DNA of 64,000 bases, taken from assembly GCA_900230115.1 (NCBI GenBank), contig LT907983.1, positions 3,177,001 to 3,241,000 on the forward strand, written 5' to 3'. How positions within the stretch are numbered: the first letter of the stretch is position 1; the number at the start of each line of letters is the position of its first letter. Shown here one piece after another: positions 15,936 to 25,384 of the stretch. The stretch is from Spirosomataceae bacterium TFI 002 (GTDB lineage Bacteria > Bacteroidota > Bacteroidia > Cytophagales > Spirosomataceae). The position numbers were made by a program, and so were the translations under genes. The notes under the pieces were generated by a model. That model ran no database searches and was not told where the DNA came from. It worked only from the letters and a program-made list of their open reading frames with translations.

Positions 15936-18900
15936 ATGAAGAAAAATTTGCTCCTATTTTTTGGGGTTTTTCTGGTGTTCTCCACTTTGGAGCTAACAGC
16001 TCAATCAAGGAAAATAACAGGTAAGGTCTCATCCGCCGAAGATGGTGTTGTTTTGCCAGGCGTTTCTGTTCAAATAAAGAATTCATCAAAGGGAACTCAA
16101 ACAGATTCGGAAGGAAACTTTTCCATTGAAGCCGAGTCTACTGAAACCCTAGTGGTTTCTTTTATTGGAATGAAAGCACAAGAAAGAGTTGTTGGGAATC
16201 AGCGTATCATTAATGTGGTACTTGAAATGGATGACAACGTTTTGGAAGAAATGGTGGTAATTGGATACGGTGTTCAGCAGAAGTCAAAGTTAACATCTTC
16301 TATCACAAGTGTGAATGGTAAGGATATTGCTAATCTTGTTACTCCAAGTTTTGACCAGCAATTGGCAGGTCGAGCAGCTGGTGTTCAAGTGAATGTGGGA
16401 AGCGGAATTGTAGGACAGGCACCTCGCATAAGAATTAGGGGCACCAACTCTATTACTTCTGGAGGTTCACCTCTTTTTGTAATTGACGGAGTTCCAGCTT
16501 TAGATGGTAATCAGGCAGGAGCAAACGTTCCATCAAATCCTCTCGGAGATATCAATCCAACTGATATTGAGTCTATCGAAATTTTGAAAGATGGTGCTGC
16601 AACGGCTATTTATGGTTCACGAGCTACCAATGGCGTGATTTTAATTACCACAAAGAAAGGGAAGAAGAATCAGCCAATGAAAGTGAATTTTGACGTTCAG
16701 TACGGCGTTACAAACCCGGTCAATAGGTTTAATCTTCTAAATGCTGAGCAGTTTGTTGAGATTGCAAATGAAAAAGTTAAGAATGCAGGTGGAGCGACTG
16801 CTCCAGCAGTTCTCGATGCTAATAGAACAAATACTGATTGGCAAGATGTAATTTTGACACAAGGTGTTGCTCAAAATTACAATGTAAGTTTCTCAGGTGG
16901 TTTAGAAAAAACAAACTACTATTTTTCTTTGGGTTACAATAAGCAAGATGGTGCGGTAGTGTCAAATGGGCAAACTCGTTACAATTTTACTTCAAATCTT
17001 GATCATTCATTTAATAAATATGTTTCTATAGGTACAAAAATGCAGATTGCTAGAACTGAGAATGATGGACTAAATTCAGGTTCAAATGCACTTTCTGGTA
17101 ACTTAACTGGAGCTGCAAGAATGTTTCCAAACGTTCCAATTTACAGCGATACTCACCCAACTGGCTTTAACATATCCCCTGATAATGCGGTCTTGGGCCA
17201 AGGTGCGAATTTGCGAAACATTGATAACAACTATACCAATATTGCATTTGTATTGGCAAACAATGTCTTTAACAATCAAATTGGACGTGCTTTGTCTACG
17301 AATTATATTCAAGTCACTCCTTTCGATGGCTTGATTTTAAAGTCAATGATTGGAATAGATTATACTGACCTTCGTACTTTTTCTTCTACTGATCCTAGAC
17401 ATGGGGATGGTCGTGGCTCCAATGGAACAATGAACCGTACATCTAGAAACGTTACAAGATGGAACTGGCAGAATACAGCAAACTATTTGGGGAGCTTCGG
17501 AAAGAGCTCTATCAATGCAACTGCTGGTTTAGAATATCAGCAACAAAATGTTTCGTCTTTCACAGCAGGAGCTGCTAACTTTTCAGATAGATTTTTTCAA
17601 GAAGAGAATATCATTTCAGGAAGCTTCTCTGTACCAACTGTTTTTGGTGGAGGTGTAAACTCAGGCTTTGATTCATACTTTGGTCGTATTCAGTATGATT
17701 ATGATAATAAGTATTTTGTAACTTTCTCAGGTCGTAATGACGGACTTTCTGATCTACCCGCTGCAAGTAGAAGAGGTAATTTCTTTGGTGGGTCACTTGC
17801 TTACCGCGTGTCTAACGAGAAATTTTTCCAGGAGTCGGCACTTTCAAACTTAATAAGCGATATGAAGCTTAGGGCGAGTTACGCACAAGTAGGAAATGTT
17901 TCTATCGGTGATTTTCCTTACTTAGGATTGTTTGGTGCTGCTCAATATGGCTCACAAAATGGTGTTGGTTTTACACAAGCTGGTAACTCTGGTTTGAAAT
18001 GGGAGTCAAGTACACAAACAAACTTCGGTATTGATTTAGGTTTTCTTCAAAACAGAATCTTATTTACTGCAGAATATTATAGAAATGACGTTTCAGATTT
18101 GATTTTAAATGCCCCTACGGCTCCTTCATTGGGTATTCCAAACAATTCTATTTCTAAAAATGTAGGCTCTCTTTACAATAAAGGTTTAGAGTTTAGCCTT
18201 TCTTATGAAGCAGTGAGTAAACCAAATTTCTCATGGAATACAGGTCTGAACTTCTCCACGCAAGAGAACATGGTAACTGGTCTAAATAAAGGAACAGATG
18301 GTACAGATCAACCAATTTTTGCTGGACCTTATCATATCATTAGAGTAGGTGATCCAGTTGCATCTTTATATGGATTTCAGTCAGCTGGAGTGAATCCTGC
18401 CAATGGTTTTCCATTATTTGAAAAAGGCGATGGACGTATTGTTCAAAGAAACGTAAACACTGGTGCATACTCTTTCTATAATTCGGAGAATCCAACAGTT
18501 ACGACTGATACTCAAGGTGCTTCTTTACTATCAGCCGATGTAGAGGATGGTGGAGATCGTAGAGTTCTTGGTAATACAAATCCAACTTATTTCGGCGGCT
18601 TTACAAATACGTTTGCATATAAGGGAATTGACTTGGAGATATTTACTCGCTTTTCAGGAGGAAATAAGATCATGAACGTAACTCGCCAAGAAACTCTTTT
18701 AAATCAGGATTTCAACAATAATGGTGCTGAAATATTGAATAGATGGACCGAAGTTGGACAAATAACAGATGTGCCAAAAATGGTATTGAATAATGGAAAT
18801 GTTATCAATTTGAATGGTGCTACTAATAGCCGTTTTGTTGAAAATGGAGATTTTGTTCGAATACAAAACATCGTTTTGGGGTACTCTCTGCCTAAGTCAA

Positions 18901-19097
18901 TTTTTGAAAATACTAAGACAGGTATCAGAAGTGTGCGTGCTTATGCTTCTTTACAAAATGCATTAACTTTTACAAAATACACCGGATTAGATCCTGAGTT
19001 GAACGCGAACGGAAACGTTAACCAAACTTTTGGACTTGACTATAACACAAACCCTCAGTTTAGAGCCTTCACTTTTGGTCTTTCTGTAGGACTGTAA
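15936..19097 (+). CDS. SusC/RagA-type TonB-linked outer-membrane transporter 1
   Basis: A 1053-aa protein: signal peptide (about 1-22), carboxypeptidase-regulatory-like domain (GKVSSAEDGVVLPGVSVQI...), TonB-box region EEMVVIGYG, plug (about 115-230, with IRIRGTNSI and AATAIYGSRATNGVILITT) and a 22-strand barrel ending in a C-terminal aromatic strand. It has no STN signalling domain, so it is not an anti-sigma-coupled receptor. It pairs with the SusD gene 30 bp downstream for energy-dependent uptake of a large nutrient, probably a glycan or oligopeptide. The neighbouring xylose isomerase makes a pentose-containing ligand possible, which is inference. Confidence 0.95.
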   Translation: MKKNLLLFFGVFLVFSTLELTAQSRKITGKVSSAEDGVVLPGVSVQIKNSSKGTQTDSEGNFSIEAESTETLVVSFIGMKAQERVVGNQRIINVVLEMDDNVLEEMVVIGYGVQQKSKLTSSITSVNGKDIANLVTPSFDQQLAGRAAGVQVNVGSGIVGQAPRIRIRGTNSITSGGSPLFVIDGVPALDGNQAGANVPSNPLGDINPTDIESIEILKDGAATAIYGSRATNGVILITTKKGKKNQPMKVNFDVQYGVTNPVNRFNLLNAEQFVEIANEKVKNAGGATAPAVLDANRTNTDWQDVILTQGVAQNYNVSFSGGLEKTNYYFSLGYNKQDGAVVSNGQTRYNFTSNLDHSFNKYVSIGTKMQIARTENDGLNSGSNALSGNLTGAARMFPNVPIYSDTHPTGFNISPDNAVLGQGANLRNIDNNYTNIAFVLANNVFNNQIGRALSTNYIQVTPFDGLILKSMIGIDYTDLRTFSSTDPRHGDGRGSNGTMNRTSRNVTRWNWQNTANYLGSFGKSSINATAGLEYQQQNVSSFTAGAANFSDRFFQEENIISGSFSVPTVFGGGVNSGFDSYFGRIQYDYDNKYFVTFSGRNDGLSDLPAASRRGNFFGGSLAYRVSNEKFFQESALSNLISDMKLRASYAQVGNVSIGDFPYLGLFGAAQYGSQNGVGFTQAGNSGLKWESSTQTNFGIDLGFLQNRILFTAEYYRNDVSDLILNAPTAPSLGIPNNSISKNVGSLYNKGLEFSLSYEAVSKPNFSWNTGLNFSTQENMVTGLNKGTDGTDQPIFAGPYHIIRVGDPVASLYGFQSAGVNPANGFPLFEKGDGRIVQRNVNTGAYSFYNSENPTVTTDTQGASLLSADVEDGGDRRVLGNTNPTYFGGFTNTFAYKGIDLEIFTRFSGGNKIMNVTRQETLLNQDFNNNGAEILNRWTEVGQITDVPKMVLNNGNVINLNGATNSRFVENGDFVRIQNIVLGYSLPKSIFENTKTGIRSVRAYASLQNALTFTKYTGLDPELNANGNVNQTFGLDYNTNPQFRAFTFGLSVGL

Positions 19098-19127
19098 TCT
19101 ATCGACAATATTAATTCATAAATTAAA

Positions 19128-20747
19128 ATGAAAATATCAAAATATAGTAAATTAGCGATTGTGGGCTTGGTTGTCAGTGCTTTCTCATGCAACGTGACAG
19201 ATCTTGCTCCAATAGACGCCCTTTCTGAGTCAACAGCATTTCAAACGCCAGAGCGTATAGAGCTTGTTGTTGCAGGAGTTTATGACGGGGCTCAATCCGG
19301 TTTTTATGCTGGAGGGCTTAACGGAGGTGTTATTCGTGGGTACCCATTTGGTGCTGCACATTTGCAACAAGGTGATTGCCGAGGTGAGGATATGGTGAGT
19401 GTTGCGGCGTTTTACGGTATTACCTATGACGGTACTTATGATGCCACTACTCCTAATAATGGTTTCTTTTGGCAAACTAGTTACGCAATGATAAACCGTG
19501 CCAACGTGGCAATTGACGGTATTAGAAAAGCTCCAACAGAAGGTGCCCTCACAGCAGAGATTAAAAATAGCTATGAGGCGGAGTTGAGATTATTACGTGC
19601 TTTGGGTCACTTTTACCTAGTAGTGAATTTTGCTCGTCCATTTGGTGATAATCCTAATGCTGCAAATGGAGGTATAATTTACCGTACAGAGCCAGTAGGT
19701 ACTAGTACCGGTTTAACGGCTGATGAAGCTGGAGTTCAGCCAAGAAATACTGTAGCTGAATGTTATACAAAGTTATTGGAAGACCTTGATTTTGCAGAAG
19801 CCAACCTTCCTGCTACTAGAGCAGTCAATGGAATCACTCGAGCTACAAAGGGTGCTGCAATTGCCTTAAAAACAAGAGTAAAGTTGCATCAAGGCAACTG
19901 GTCAGGCGTTATTACTGAGGCTAATAAGCTGTTACCTTCTTCTGGTACGTTACAGAGCCCAATTGGTGGTTATCAGCTGACAGCAACCCCGATGGGGGCT
20001 TTTGGAAGTGCAAATAAAACAAATACAGAGTCGATTTTATCAATGGAAAATAATGACGTTGATAACGCTGGTGTAAATGGAGCTGCTCCTACTATGTACT
20101 CCGCATCTGTAGTTGGCGGAAGAGGTATTGTAGGGATTAGTCCATTGATTTGGAATCAACCGTTTTTCGCTGCCGACGATTTCCGTAAATCTGCCCAAAT
20201 GGTTACACAAGATGGAGCCACTTCACCGGGTCGTGGAGCATATTTTACAAAAAAATATGCTGATGCTACAGCAAGAACAGATAATTCGCCAATTATACGT
20301 TATGCTGAGGTGGTTTTAAATGCTGCTGAAGCAATAGCACGTACTTCTACAGGTGTTGATGCTCGTGCTCTTAGTTTGCTGAATGCAGTAAGAAATCGTG
20401 CTTTGCCTGAAGGTTCTCCTGCTCGTTATACTGAAGCTAGCTTTGCTTCAAATGCTGAGCTAGTTAGAGCGATTTTGAACGAACGAAGAATAGAGTTCTT
20501 AGCTGAAGGTATGCGTTGGTTAGACATTCACAGGCTAGGTACTGATGCAACTTTTGGGCCTGGTGGAGTTCCGGCTAAAGCAAGTAGGACGCTAACCTTT
20601 ACTAATTTATATACTAATGACCCAACAACAACTTTCACAATGTTGGCTGCGTTGCCGTACAGTAGCTTTAAGTTTATATGGCCTTTGCCAATTGAAGAAA
20701 TAAACAATAACCCAACGTTGAAAGCTCAGCAAAATCCAGGCTATTGA
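19128..20747 (+). CDS. SusD/RagB-type nutrient-binding lipoprotein 1
   Basis: A 539-aa lipoprotein (lipobox SAFSC, Cys21) with the helical TPR-like SusD fold: AELRLLRALGHFYLVVNFARPFGD, EDLDFAEANLP, YAEVVLNAAEAIART and the C-terminal RRIEFLAEGMRWLDIHRL. It caps the SusC barrel and binds substrate at the cell surface. It is of the classic SusD/RagB subfamily, unlike the two SusD proteins further downstream. A terminator follows. Confidence 0.93.
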   Translation: MKISKYSKLAIVGLVVSAFSCNVTDLAPIDALSESTAFQTPERIELVVAGVYDGAQSGFYAGGLNGGVIRGYPFGAAHLQQGDCRGEDMVSVAAFYGITYDGTYDATTPNNGFFWQTSYAMINRANVAIDGIRKAPTEGALTAEIKNSYEAELRLLRALGHFYLVVNFARPFGDNPNAANGGIIYRTEPVGTSTGLTADEAGVQPRNTVAECYTKLLEDLDFAEANLPATRAVNGITRATKGAAIALKTRVKLHQGNWSGVITEANKLLPSSGTLQSPIGGYQLTATPMGAFGSANKTNTESILSMENNDVDNAGVNGAAPTMYSASVVGGRGIVGISPLIWNQPFFAADDFRKSAQMVTQDGATSPGRGAYFTKKYADATARTDNSPIIRYAEVVLNAAEAIARTSTGVDARALSLLNAVRNRALPEGSPARYTEASFASNAELVRAILNERRIEFLAEGMRWLDIHRLGTDATFGPGGVPAKASRTLTFTNLYTNDPTTTFTMLAALPYSSFKFIWPLPIEEINNNPTLKAQQNPGY

Positions 20748-20768
20748 TTTATAGTATGTTTAAATAAA

Positions 20769-20803
20769 ATGGTGTTCAATTCAAGTTGGGCACCATTTTT
20801 TTT
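20769..20803 (+). terminator. Intrinsic terminator after SusD 1
   Basis: A stem of 12 bp with two G-U pairs (outer part ATGGTG / CACCAT, 20769-20796) followed by a run of T through 20803. It separates the SusCD pair from xylA. Confidence 0.82.
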
Positions 20804-20890
20804 ATGTTAATATATCAGAATTATATTTTCTGCAATTGCCTTAATTTGGTGTGAATTGATTTATTAAATAAAATGAAGGATGATTGTACG

Positions 20891-20974
20891 TTAAGAATGA
20901 TGGCTTGAGTTCTTAATCTAAACATTTGTAAATTGAATCAGAATAGTCAAAACAAGAACCATTTTTTCGTTCTT
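20891..20974 (+). promoter_or_regulatory. Two inverted repeats upstream of xylA (candidate operators)
   Basis: TTAAGAA at 20891-20897 faces TTCTTAA at 20910-20916, and AAGAAC at 20954-20959 faces GTTCTT at 20969-20974. The half-sites are similar (AAGAA / TTCTT). The second repeat ends on the -33 box of the xylA promoter, a position suitable for repression. The regulator is unknown. Confidence 0.4.
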
Positions 20975-21007
20975 TTGAGAATGTATAAATTATTAAATGT
21001 ATATTTG
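20974..21007 (+). promoter_or_regulatory. Promoter of xylA
   Basis: TTTG (20974-20977), a 22-nt spacer and TATATTTG (21000-21007), a full TAnnTTTG match, 37 bp before the xylA ATG. The spacer is 2-3 nt longer than usual. Confidence 0.5.
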
Positions 21008-21044
21008 ACACATAAAAAGTTTTTTACCTAAAATTATCTATAAC

Positions 21045-22385
21045 ATGAGCAAGCTGAATGTAACATTGGGAGATAAGGAATACTTCCCTTTTATCAAAGA
21101 ACAAATTAAATTCGAAGGCAGAGAGTCGGATAACCCAATGGCTTTCAAGTGGTACGATGCTGACCGTGTCATTGCTGGTAAAACCATGCGTGATCATTTG
21201 AAGTTTGCAGTTTCTTACTGGCATACTTTCTGTGGAACGGGTGGTGATCCATTCGGCCCTGGAACAAAGAATTTTCCTTGGGACGCTAAAGGCAACAACA
21301 TTGGTGGAGCAAAAGATAAAATGGATGCTGCATTTGAGTTTTTCACAAAACTTGGAACAGACTATTGGTGCTTTCACGATGCGGATATGTCTCCAGAGGG
21401 TGATTCTGTAAAGGAATACGAGAGCAACATGCGTACGATGGTAGATTACGCAAAAGCGAAACAAAAAGCTTCGAATGTGAAGTTGCTTTGGGGAACTGCC
21501 AATTTGTTTTCGAATCCTCGTTACATGAATGGAGCTAGTACAAATCCAAACTTTGATGTTGTAGCTCGTGCTTCGGTTCAAATACAGAATTGTATCGATG
21601 CAACAATTGAACTTGGTGGAGATGGATATACTTTTTGGGGAGGTAGAGAAGGCTACATGAGCTTACTTAACACTTTGCCAAAGAAAGAACTTGCAAACAT
21701 GGGTCGTTTCCTAGGTATGGCTCGCGATTATGCTCGAAAAAATGGCTTTGAAGGTTCTTTTTACATTGAGCCAAAGCCAGCTGAGCCATCAAAGCATCAG
21801 TATGATTTTGATACACAAACAGTTATAGGATTCCTACGTGAGCATGGTCTTGAGAAGGATTTCTCAATGAATATTGAAGTAAATCACGCAACATTGGCAG
21901 GGCATACATTCTCTCACGAGCTACAAATGGCTGCTGATGCAGGAATGTTAGGATCAATAGATGCTAATCGTGGTGATTACCAAAACGGATGGGATACAGA
22001 TCAATTTCCAGTTGATATTTACGAACTCACCGAAGCCATGCTTATCATAGTAGAAGCAGGTGGTTTTAAGACTGGTGGAATAAACTTTGATGCTAAAACA
22101 AGAAGAAATTCAACTGACTTAGAAGATATCTTCATCGCACACATTGGTGGAATGGATGTATTTGCAAGAGCATTGATTGTAGCTTATGACATTCTTGAAA
22201 AGTCTCCATATAAGAAGATGCGTGCTGATCGTTACGCTTCTTTCGATAGTGGAAATGGTCAGAAGTTCGCCAACGGAGAAATGAGTCTAGAAGATCTTGC
22301 AAAAATTGGTAGAGCAACTGCAGAACCAGCTCAAATTAGTGGTAAGCAGGAGCTTTATGAGATGATCTTGAATCAGTATATTTGA
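21045..22385 (+). CDS. xylA: Xylose isomerase
   Basis: A 446-aa class II xylose isomerase (D-xylose to D-xylulose, metal-dependent, cytoplasmic). Seen: the catalytic FHDAD block, the WGGREGY motif, the metal-ligand region [15 protein letters not shown] and the second site [20 protein letters not shown]. Length and N-terminus match the longer class II enzymes. It is a single-gene unit with its own promoter and terminator; no xylulokinase is in the window. Together with the oxidative pentonate genes at the right end it indicates two routes for pentoses. Confidence 0.97.
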   Translation: MSKLNVTLGDKEYFPFIKEQIKFEGRESDNPMAFKWYDADRVIAGKTMRDHLKFAVSYWHTFCGTGGDPFGPGTKNFPWDAKGNNIGGAKDKMDAAFEFFTKLGTDYWCFHDADMSPEGDSVKEYESNMRTMVDYAKAKQKASNVKLLWGTANLFSNPRYMNGASTNPNFDVVARASVQIQNCIDATIELGGDGYTFWGGREGYMSLLNTLPKKELANMGRFLGMARDYARKNGFEGSFYIEPKPAEPSKHQYDFDTQTVIGFLREHGLEKDFSMNIEVNHATLAGHTFSHELQMAADAGMLGSIDANRGDYQNGWDTDQFPVDIYELTEAMLIIVEAGGFKTGGINFDAKTRRNSTDLEDIFIAHIGGMDVFARALIVAYDILEKSPYKKMRADRYASFDSGNGQKFANGEMSLEDLAKIGRATAEPAQISGKQELYEMILNQYI

Positions 22386-22410
22386 TGCATAATCGAAAAT
22401 ATATCATAGG

Positions 22411-22437
22411 AAAAGCCCCCAGTTTGGGGGCTTTTTT
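22411..22437 (+). terminator. Intrinsic terminator after xylA
   Basis: A perfect 10-bp stem (AAAAGCCCCC / GGGGGCTTTT) with a 5-nt loop and a T6 tract. Confidence 0.93.
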
Positions 22438-22463
22438 AGTTTAGAGCTCCCTAGTTTTAGGGA

Positions 22464-22494
22464 TTTTAAGTGAAACTTGTTCATAGTAATTTTG
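22464..22494 (+). promoter_or_regulatory. Promoter of the secreted protein at 22517
   Basis: TAATTTTG at 22487-22494 fits TAnnTTTG fully. TTTT at 22464-22467 is a 3-of-4 match to the -33 box, with 19 nt between. The start codon lies 22 bp beyond the -7 box. Confidence 0.4.
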
Positions 22495-22516
22495 ATGAAG
22501 AAAAAATTAAAATATT

Positions 22517-23590
22517 ATGATTAAGATAATTCAAACTTTGGCAATTTCTTTTTTGTGTTTGGTCGCAAACGCAAATATAGTTTTTCAAGGAAATACATAT
22601 GCGGGAGGCGGTGGAGGAGCAATCTCTGATCCAAGTACAAATGCGTTTAGCTACGATTCGTATTCAGGTCTGGGAGGTAATGAAACTTTCTTAAGAATTG
22701 ATCAATATTGGTACAGAATAACAACAGGAATAGGAATTACAAATAGTGCTAACCATTATGTTCTTGCAAGAACTGTTGATCCATTTTGTAGTGAAAATCC
22801 GCCAGCATCAGCCCAATGGTATGTTTATCCCTCTAATCCTTTATATTCCGGTGTTCAATGGCAAAACTACCCCAATGGCACTCCTCCTTCAGCTACAAAT
22901 TTGTATTCCGCAGTAACTTACAATATCTCAGGGCAGGTTGGTGTAATAAATTACTCTACAAGTACAGTCATGCCTTATTTCATTGACCTTGCTAGTCAGC
23001 CAACTAGTACAATTACCGGTATTAGTCCATCTACGGGCAGGATATATTATAATCAATGTGAGAATACAGTTGACGTTGGTATCGGAAATTCCTGGTCAAG
23101 TTTGTGGCCAAACACAAAAAATTATTTTCTACAAAAGAAACAAGCCTTTGAATTCGGAAATAGTCAAACTCGGATTGTGGGGGAGTTCGGCACCGGATTG
23201 TATGGTACTGGTTTTAGCAACATTGTTCAACTTAACTTTGTGACCGATAATAAGAAGTCACTCGTTCTTGGGAGAGATTTTTATAAACATAATAGCGATT
23301 TAAATTTTTCTGGCTCAGTGGGTTCGGTGCCCAATTTTCAATTTGGGAATTATACTTTAACAGATACTGATCACTTAGTAGTTTTACACAATTCAGCAGC
23401 TGCCTCTACTTTTACACTGCCAAATAATTCTTTTCCAATTAGCGAACAGGGACGACATTATATTATCATTAATTCCTCAAGCAATAATCTAACACTTTCA
23501 CCCAGTGTAAATGGATTGGTTTCTTCCATCGTTCCTCCCAATGAAAGTGTGATGATTGTAAACGTGGGTTCTTGGTATAGGATAAATTGA
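22517..23590 (+). CDS. Secreted protein of unknown function with tail-fibre-like C-terminus
   Basis: A 357-aa protein with a signal peptide (about 1-19, ending ANAN). The mature part is rich in Gly, Ser, Asn, Tyr and Trp, with no membrane helix. Residues about 20-200 are unassigned. From about residue 295 on, the pattern is a LTDTDHLVVL strand, TFTLPNN, GRHYIIIN, NLTLSP, PNESVMIVNVGSWYRIN. It resembles the short beta-domain seen at the ends of tail-fibre and Bacteroidota surface proteins. No T9SS sorting tail is visible. It is monocistronic, with its own promoter. I do not recognise the family as a whole. Confidence 0.6.
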   Translation: MIKIIQTLAISFLCLVANANIVFQGNTYAGGGGGAISDPSTNAFSYDSYSGLGGNETFLRIDQYWYRITTGIGITNSANHYVLARTVDPFCSENPPASAQWYVYPSNPLYSGVQWQNYPNGTPPSATNLYSAVTYNISGQVGVINYSTSTVMPYFIDLASQPTSTITGISPSTGRIYYNQCENTVDVGIGNSWSSLWPNTKNYFLQKKQAFEFGNSQTRIVGEFGTGLYGTGFSNIVQLNFVTDNKKSLVLGRDFYKHNSDLNFSGSVGSVPNFQFGNYTLTDTDHLVVLHNSAAASTFTLPNNSFPISEQGRHYIIINSSSNNLTLSPSVNGLVSSIVPPNESVMIVNVGSWYRIN

Positions 23591-23624
23591 TTTAGGAGGA
23601 AATAATTTTTGGTTGACTTAAATT

Positions 23625-23657
23625 AAAAAGCCCTTACGGTTTTGAAATCGTAAGGGC
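23625..23657 (-). terminator. Intrinsic terminator for the cupin gene (minus strand)
   Basis: A perfect 9-bp stem GCCCTTACG / CGTAAGGGC (23630-23638 with 23649-23657). On the minus strand it is followed by TTTTT, so it serves the leftward gene; on the plus strand no T-run follows. Confidence 0.8.
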
Positions 23658-23677
23658 ACTTGTATGTTCAATCTTCT

Positions 23678-24520
23678 TTAAGCTGACTCCAAAGCTCTCT
23701 TTGCAGCTGTTTCTTCTTTCCAGTTTTTCCACTTTTCTCCAAGGATTTTGGTCATTCCTCTGTCCACAACTTGGTGACGGGCAAGATTAAAACCACCCTT
23801 AAGGAAAGTGAAAGCGGAGTCATTTGCTCTTAGTGCTAAGCTAAATCCTCCATCTACATAGCGGATATGGTGCCACCAAAGACTTGGGATGAATGCCGTT
23901 TCACCATGTTCAAAAATCGCCTCGTATCCAGTGAGGTTTCTAGCCGCAGGGAATTTTTCGAAATCAGGATTCTCAGGGTCAAAATGACTCATTACCGTAT
24001 AAGGGTGCTGATAAAGCTTTTTGCTTTCTTCTGGAGAGAAAAGGATGATTTTCTTGCGGGTTTGAAACTGCGTCAAAAATACATTCGAACAATCCATGTC
24101 GTAGTGTAAGCTAGTCACAGAGTCTTGCCCTCCAAAGAAAACAAACTTGTAGCTTTTAATAAAGCCATCCATAATGGTAGGATAACTAATGTCATTGGCG
24201 AGCTCAGGCCTTTTCTTGAAAATATCGAATAAGAATATACGAAGATCAACAGGTCCTCCTTGAATAAGGTCTAAATACTCACCAAATTTCATCGTTTTGG
24301 CTATTTGGAAGTATTTTTTTGGATCATGATAGTTCTTGTCTATCAACGGCACTTCTAAGTCACCATGATTTTCTTTTAGCCAATCAAAGGTCCACTTTTG
24401 TGCGGCTGGCCAGTCCTTTACTAAGTCAGTGAAAATTACCGGCTTTTTAGGCTTCAAATAATTCTCAATGAATTCTTCCCTAGTTAGTCCTGTTCTACGT
24501 TCTATAGGTAGAAGTTTCAT
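23678..24520 (-). CDS. JmjC-like cupin (Cupin_8) Fe(II)/2-oxoglutarate-dependent oxygenase-like protein
   Basis: A 280-aa soluble protein. Iron ligands can be placed as His139-x-Asp141 (SLHYDMD) and a distal His at 217 or 218 (LWWHHIRY), with Lys157 (RKKIILF region) as a likely 2-oxoglutarate contact. Family members hydroxylate proteins or small molecules; the substrate here is unknown. The N-terminus (KPVIFTDLVKDWPAAQKW) is typical of Cupin_8 proteins. It is divergent from the DUF4230 gene and convergent with the secreted orphan. Confidence 0.85.
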   Translation of the reverse strand: MKLLPIERRTGLTREEFIENYLKPKKPVIFTDLVKDWPAAQKWTFDWLKENHGDLEVPLIDKNYHDPKKYFQIAKTMKFGEYLDLIQGGPVDLRIFLFDIFKKRPELANDISYPTIMDGFIKSYKFVFFGGQDSVTSLHYDMDCSNVFLTQFQTRKKIILFSPEESKKLYQHPYTVMSHFDPENPDFEKFPAARNLTGYEAIFEHGETAFIPSLWWHHIRYVDGGFSLALRANDSAFTFLKGGFNLARHQVVDRGMTKILGEKWKNWKEETAAKRALESA

Positions 24521-24651
24521 ATTTTTATTGAATTGAGTTTTTGCATTGGAGCTAAAGTCAACTCTGCTTATGGTTTCTTAATTGATTAAAACTTGAACGC
24601 AAAATTAATAGTATTAGTTTTTTTAACGATAACAATTTGTGTTTTTCTTAG

Positions 24652-25227
24652 ATGAGTAAATTATTCAACACCTTTATCCTCTTTGTAATTGCATTATTTC
24701 TTGCAGTTCTATTATTTCTAACACTGAAAAATGGATTCTCAAATCCGTTTAAAGTGAAGTCCACAGAAACCATTCATAATCTTGTTTTAGAAAAGACAAA
24801 GGCCTTAGGAAAGCTTGAAACAGTGACTTTTTACTTTAAAGATATTGTAGAACAGAAGCTATCGCGTGACTATTTGCCCGACCCCAAAGCACTGATCATT
24901 GTTTACGGAGAAGCAACAGGTTGTCTTGATTTGACAAAAATTAAATCTGAGGATATTGTCACTGAGCGAGACACTATTTACATTACTTTACCTCAAGCGG
25001 AGCTTTGTTCCTATAAAATTGACCATTCTAAGACATATATTTATGATGCGTCTTATGCATTTATGAACGAGAAACTGCTTTTTGAGGAAGCATATAAATC
25101 AGCGGAGAAGCAGATTAAAGAAAGTGCTCTTAAGGCAAATATTTTAAATCAAGCTAGCGAAAATGCTGTCCAAGTTTTGAAGCCATTGCTCGAAAGTGTT
25201 GGTCAAAAACCAGTTCTTTTTAAATAA
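24652..25227 (+). CDS. DUF4230 family membrane-anchored protein
   Basis: A 191-aa protein with one N-terminal membrane segment (about 7-27) and an extracytoplasmic domain. The pattern of DUF4230 is visible: LGKLETVTFYFKDIVEQK, ALIIVYGEATGCLDLTKI, DTIYITLPQAEL and a helical C-terminal part. The function of the family is unknown. It lies 157 bp before secA, which has its own promoter. Confidence 0.75.
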   Translation: MSKLFNTFILFVIALFLAVLLFLTLKNGFSNPFKVKSTETIHNLVLEKTKALGKLETVTFYFKDIVEQKLSRDYLPDPKALIIVYGEATGCLDLTKIKSEDIVTERDTIYITLPQAELCSYKIDHSKTYIYDASYAFMNEKLLFEEAYKSAEKQIKESALKANILNQASENAVQVLKPLLESVGQKPVLFK

Positions 25228-25312
25228 AACCTTGTCGATGTGGCAGAAAAACTCCGTTAGGCTGCCATTCTGACCATTTAAGCCACAAAAACTTATATCC
25301 GCACTATTCTTG

Positions 25313-25342
25313 TTTGATCAAGTTTGGATTTCAGTAAATTTG
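25313..25342 (+). promoter_or_regulatory. Promoter of secA
   Basis: TTTG (25313-25316), an 18-nt spacer and TAAATTTG (25335-25342), a full match to TAnnTTTG, 42 bp before the secA ATG. An inverted repeat (TGGCAG at 25241-25246, CTGCCA at 25262-25267) lies upstream of it. Confidence 0.55.
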
Positions 25343-25384
25343 CAGTTCATTTCAATTTAGATAACACAATCATTACAATATATA

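Noticed and set aside
24600-24607. TAATTTTG on the minus strand as promoter of the cupin gene
   Set aside because: The -7 octamer is full, but no -33 box lies at 18-21 nt. A similar lone octamer at 46906-46913 before udk was set aside for the same reason.
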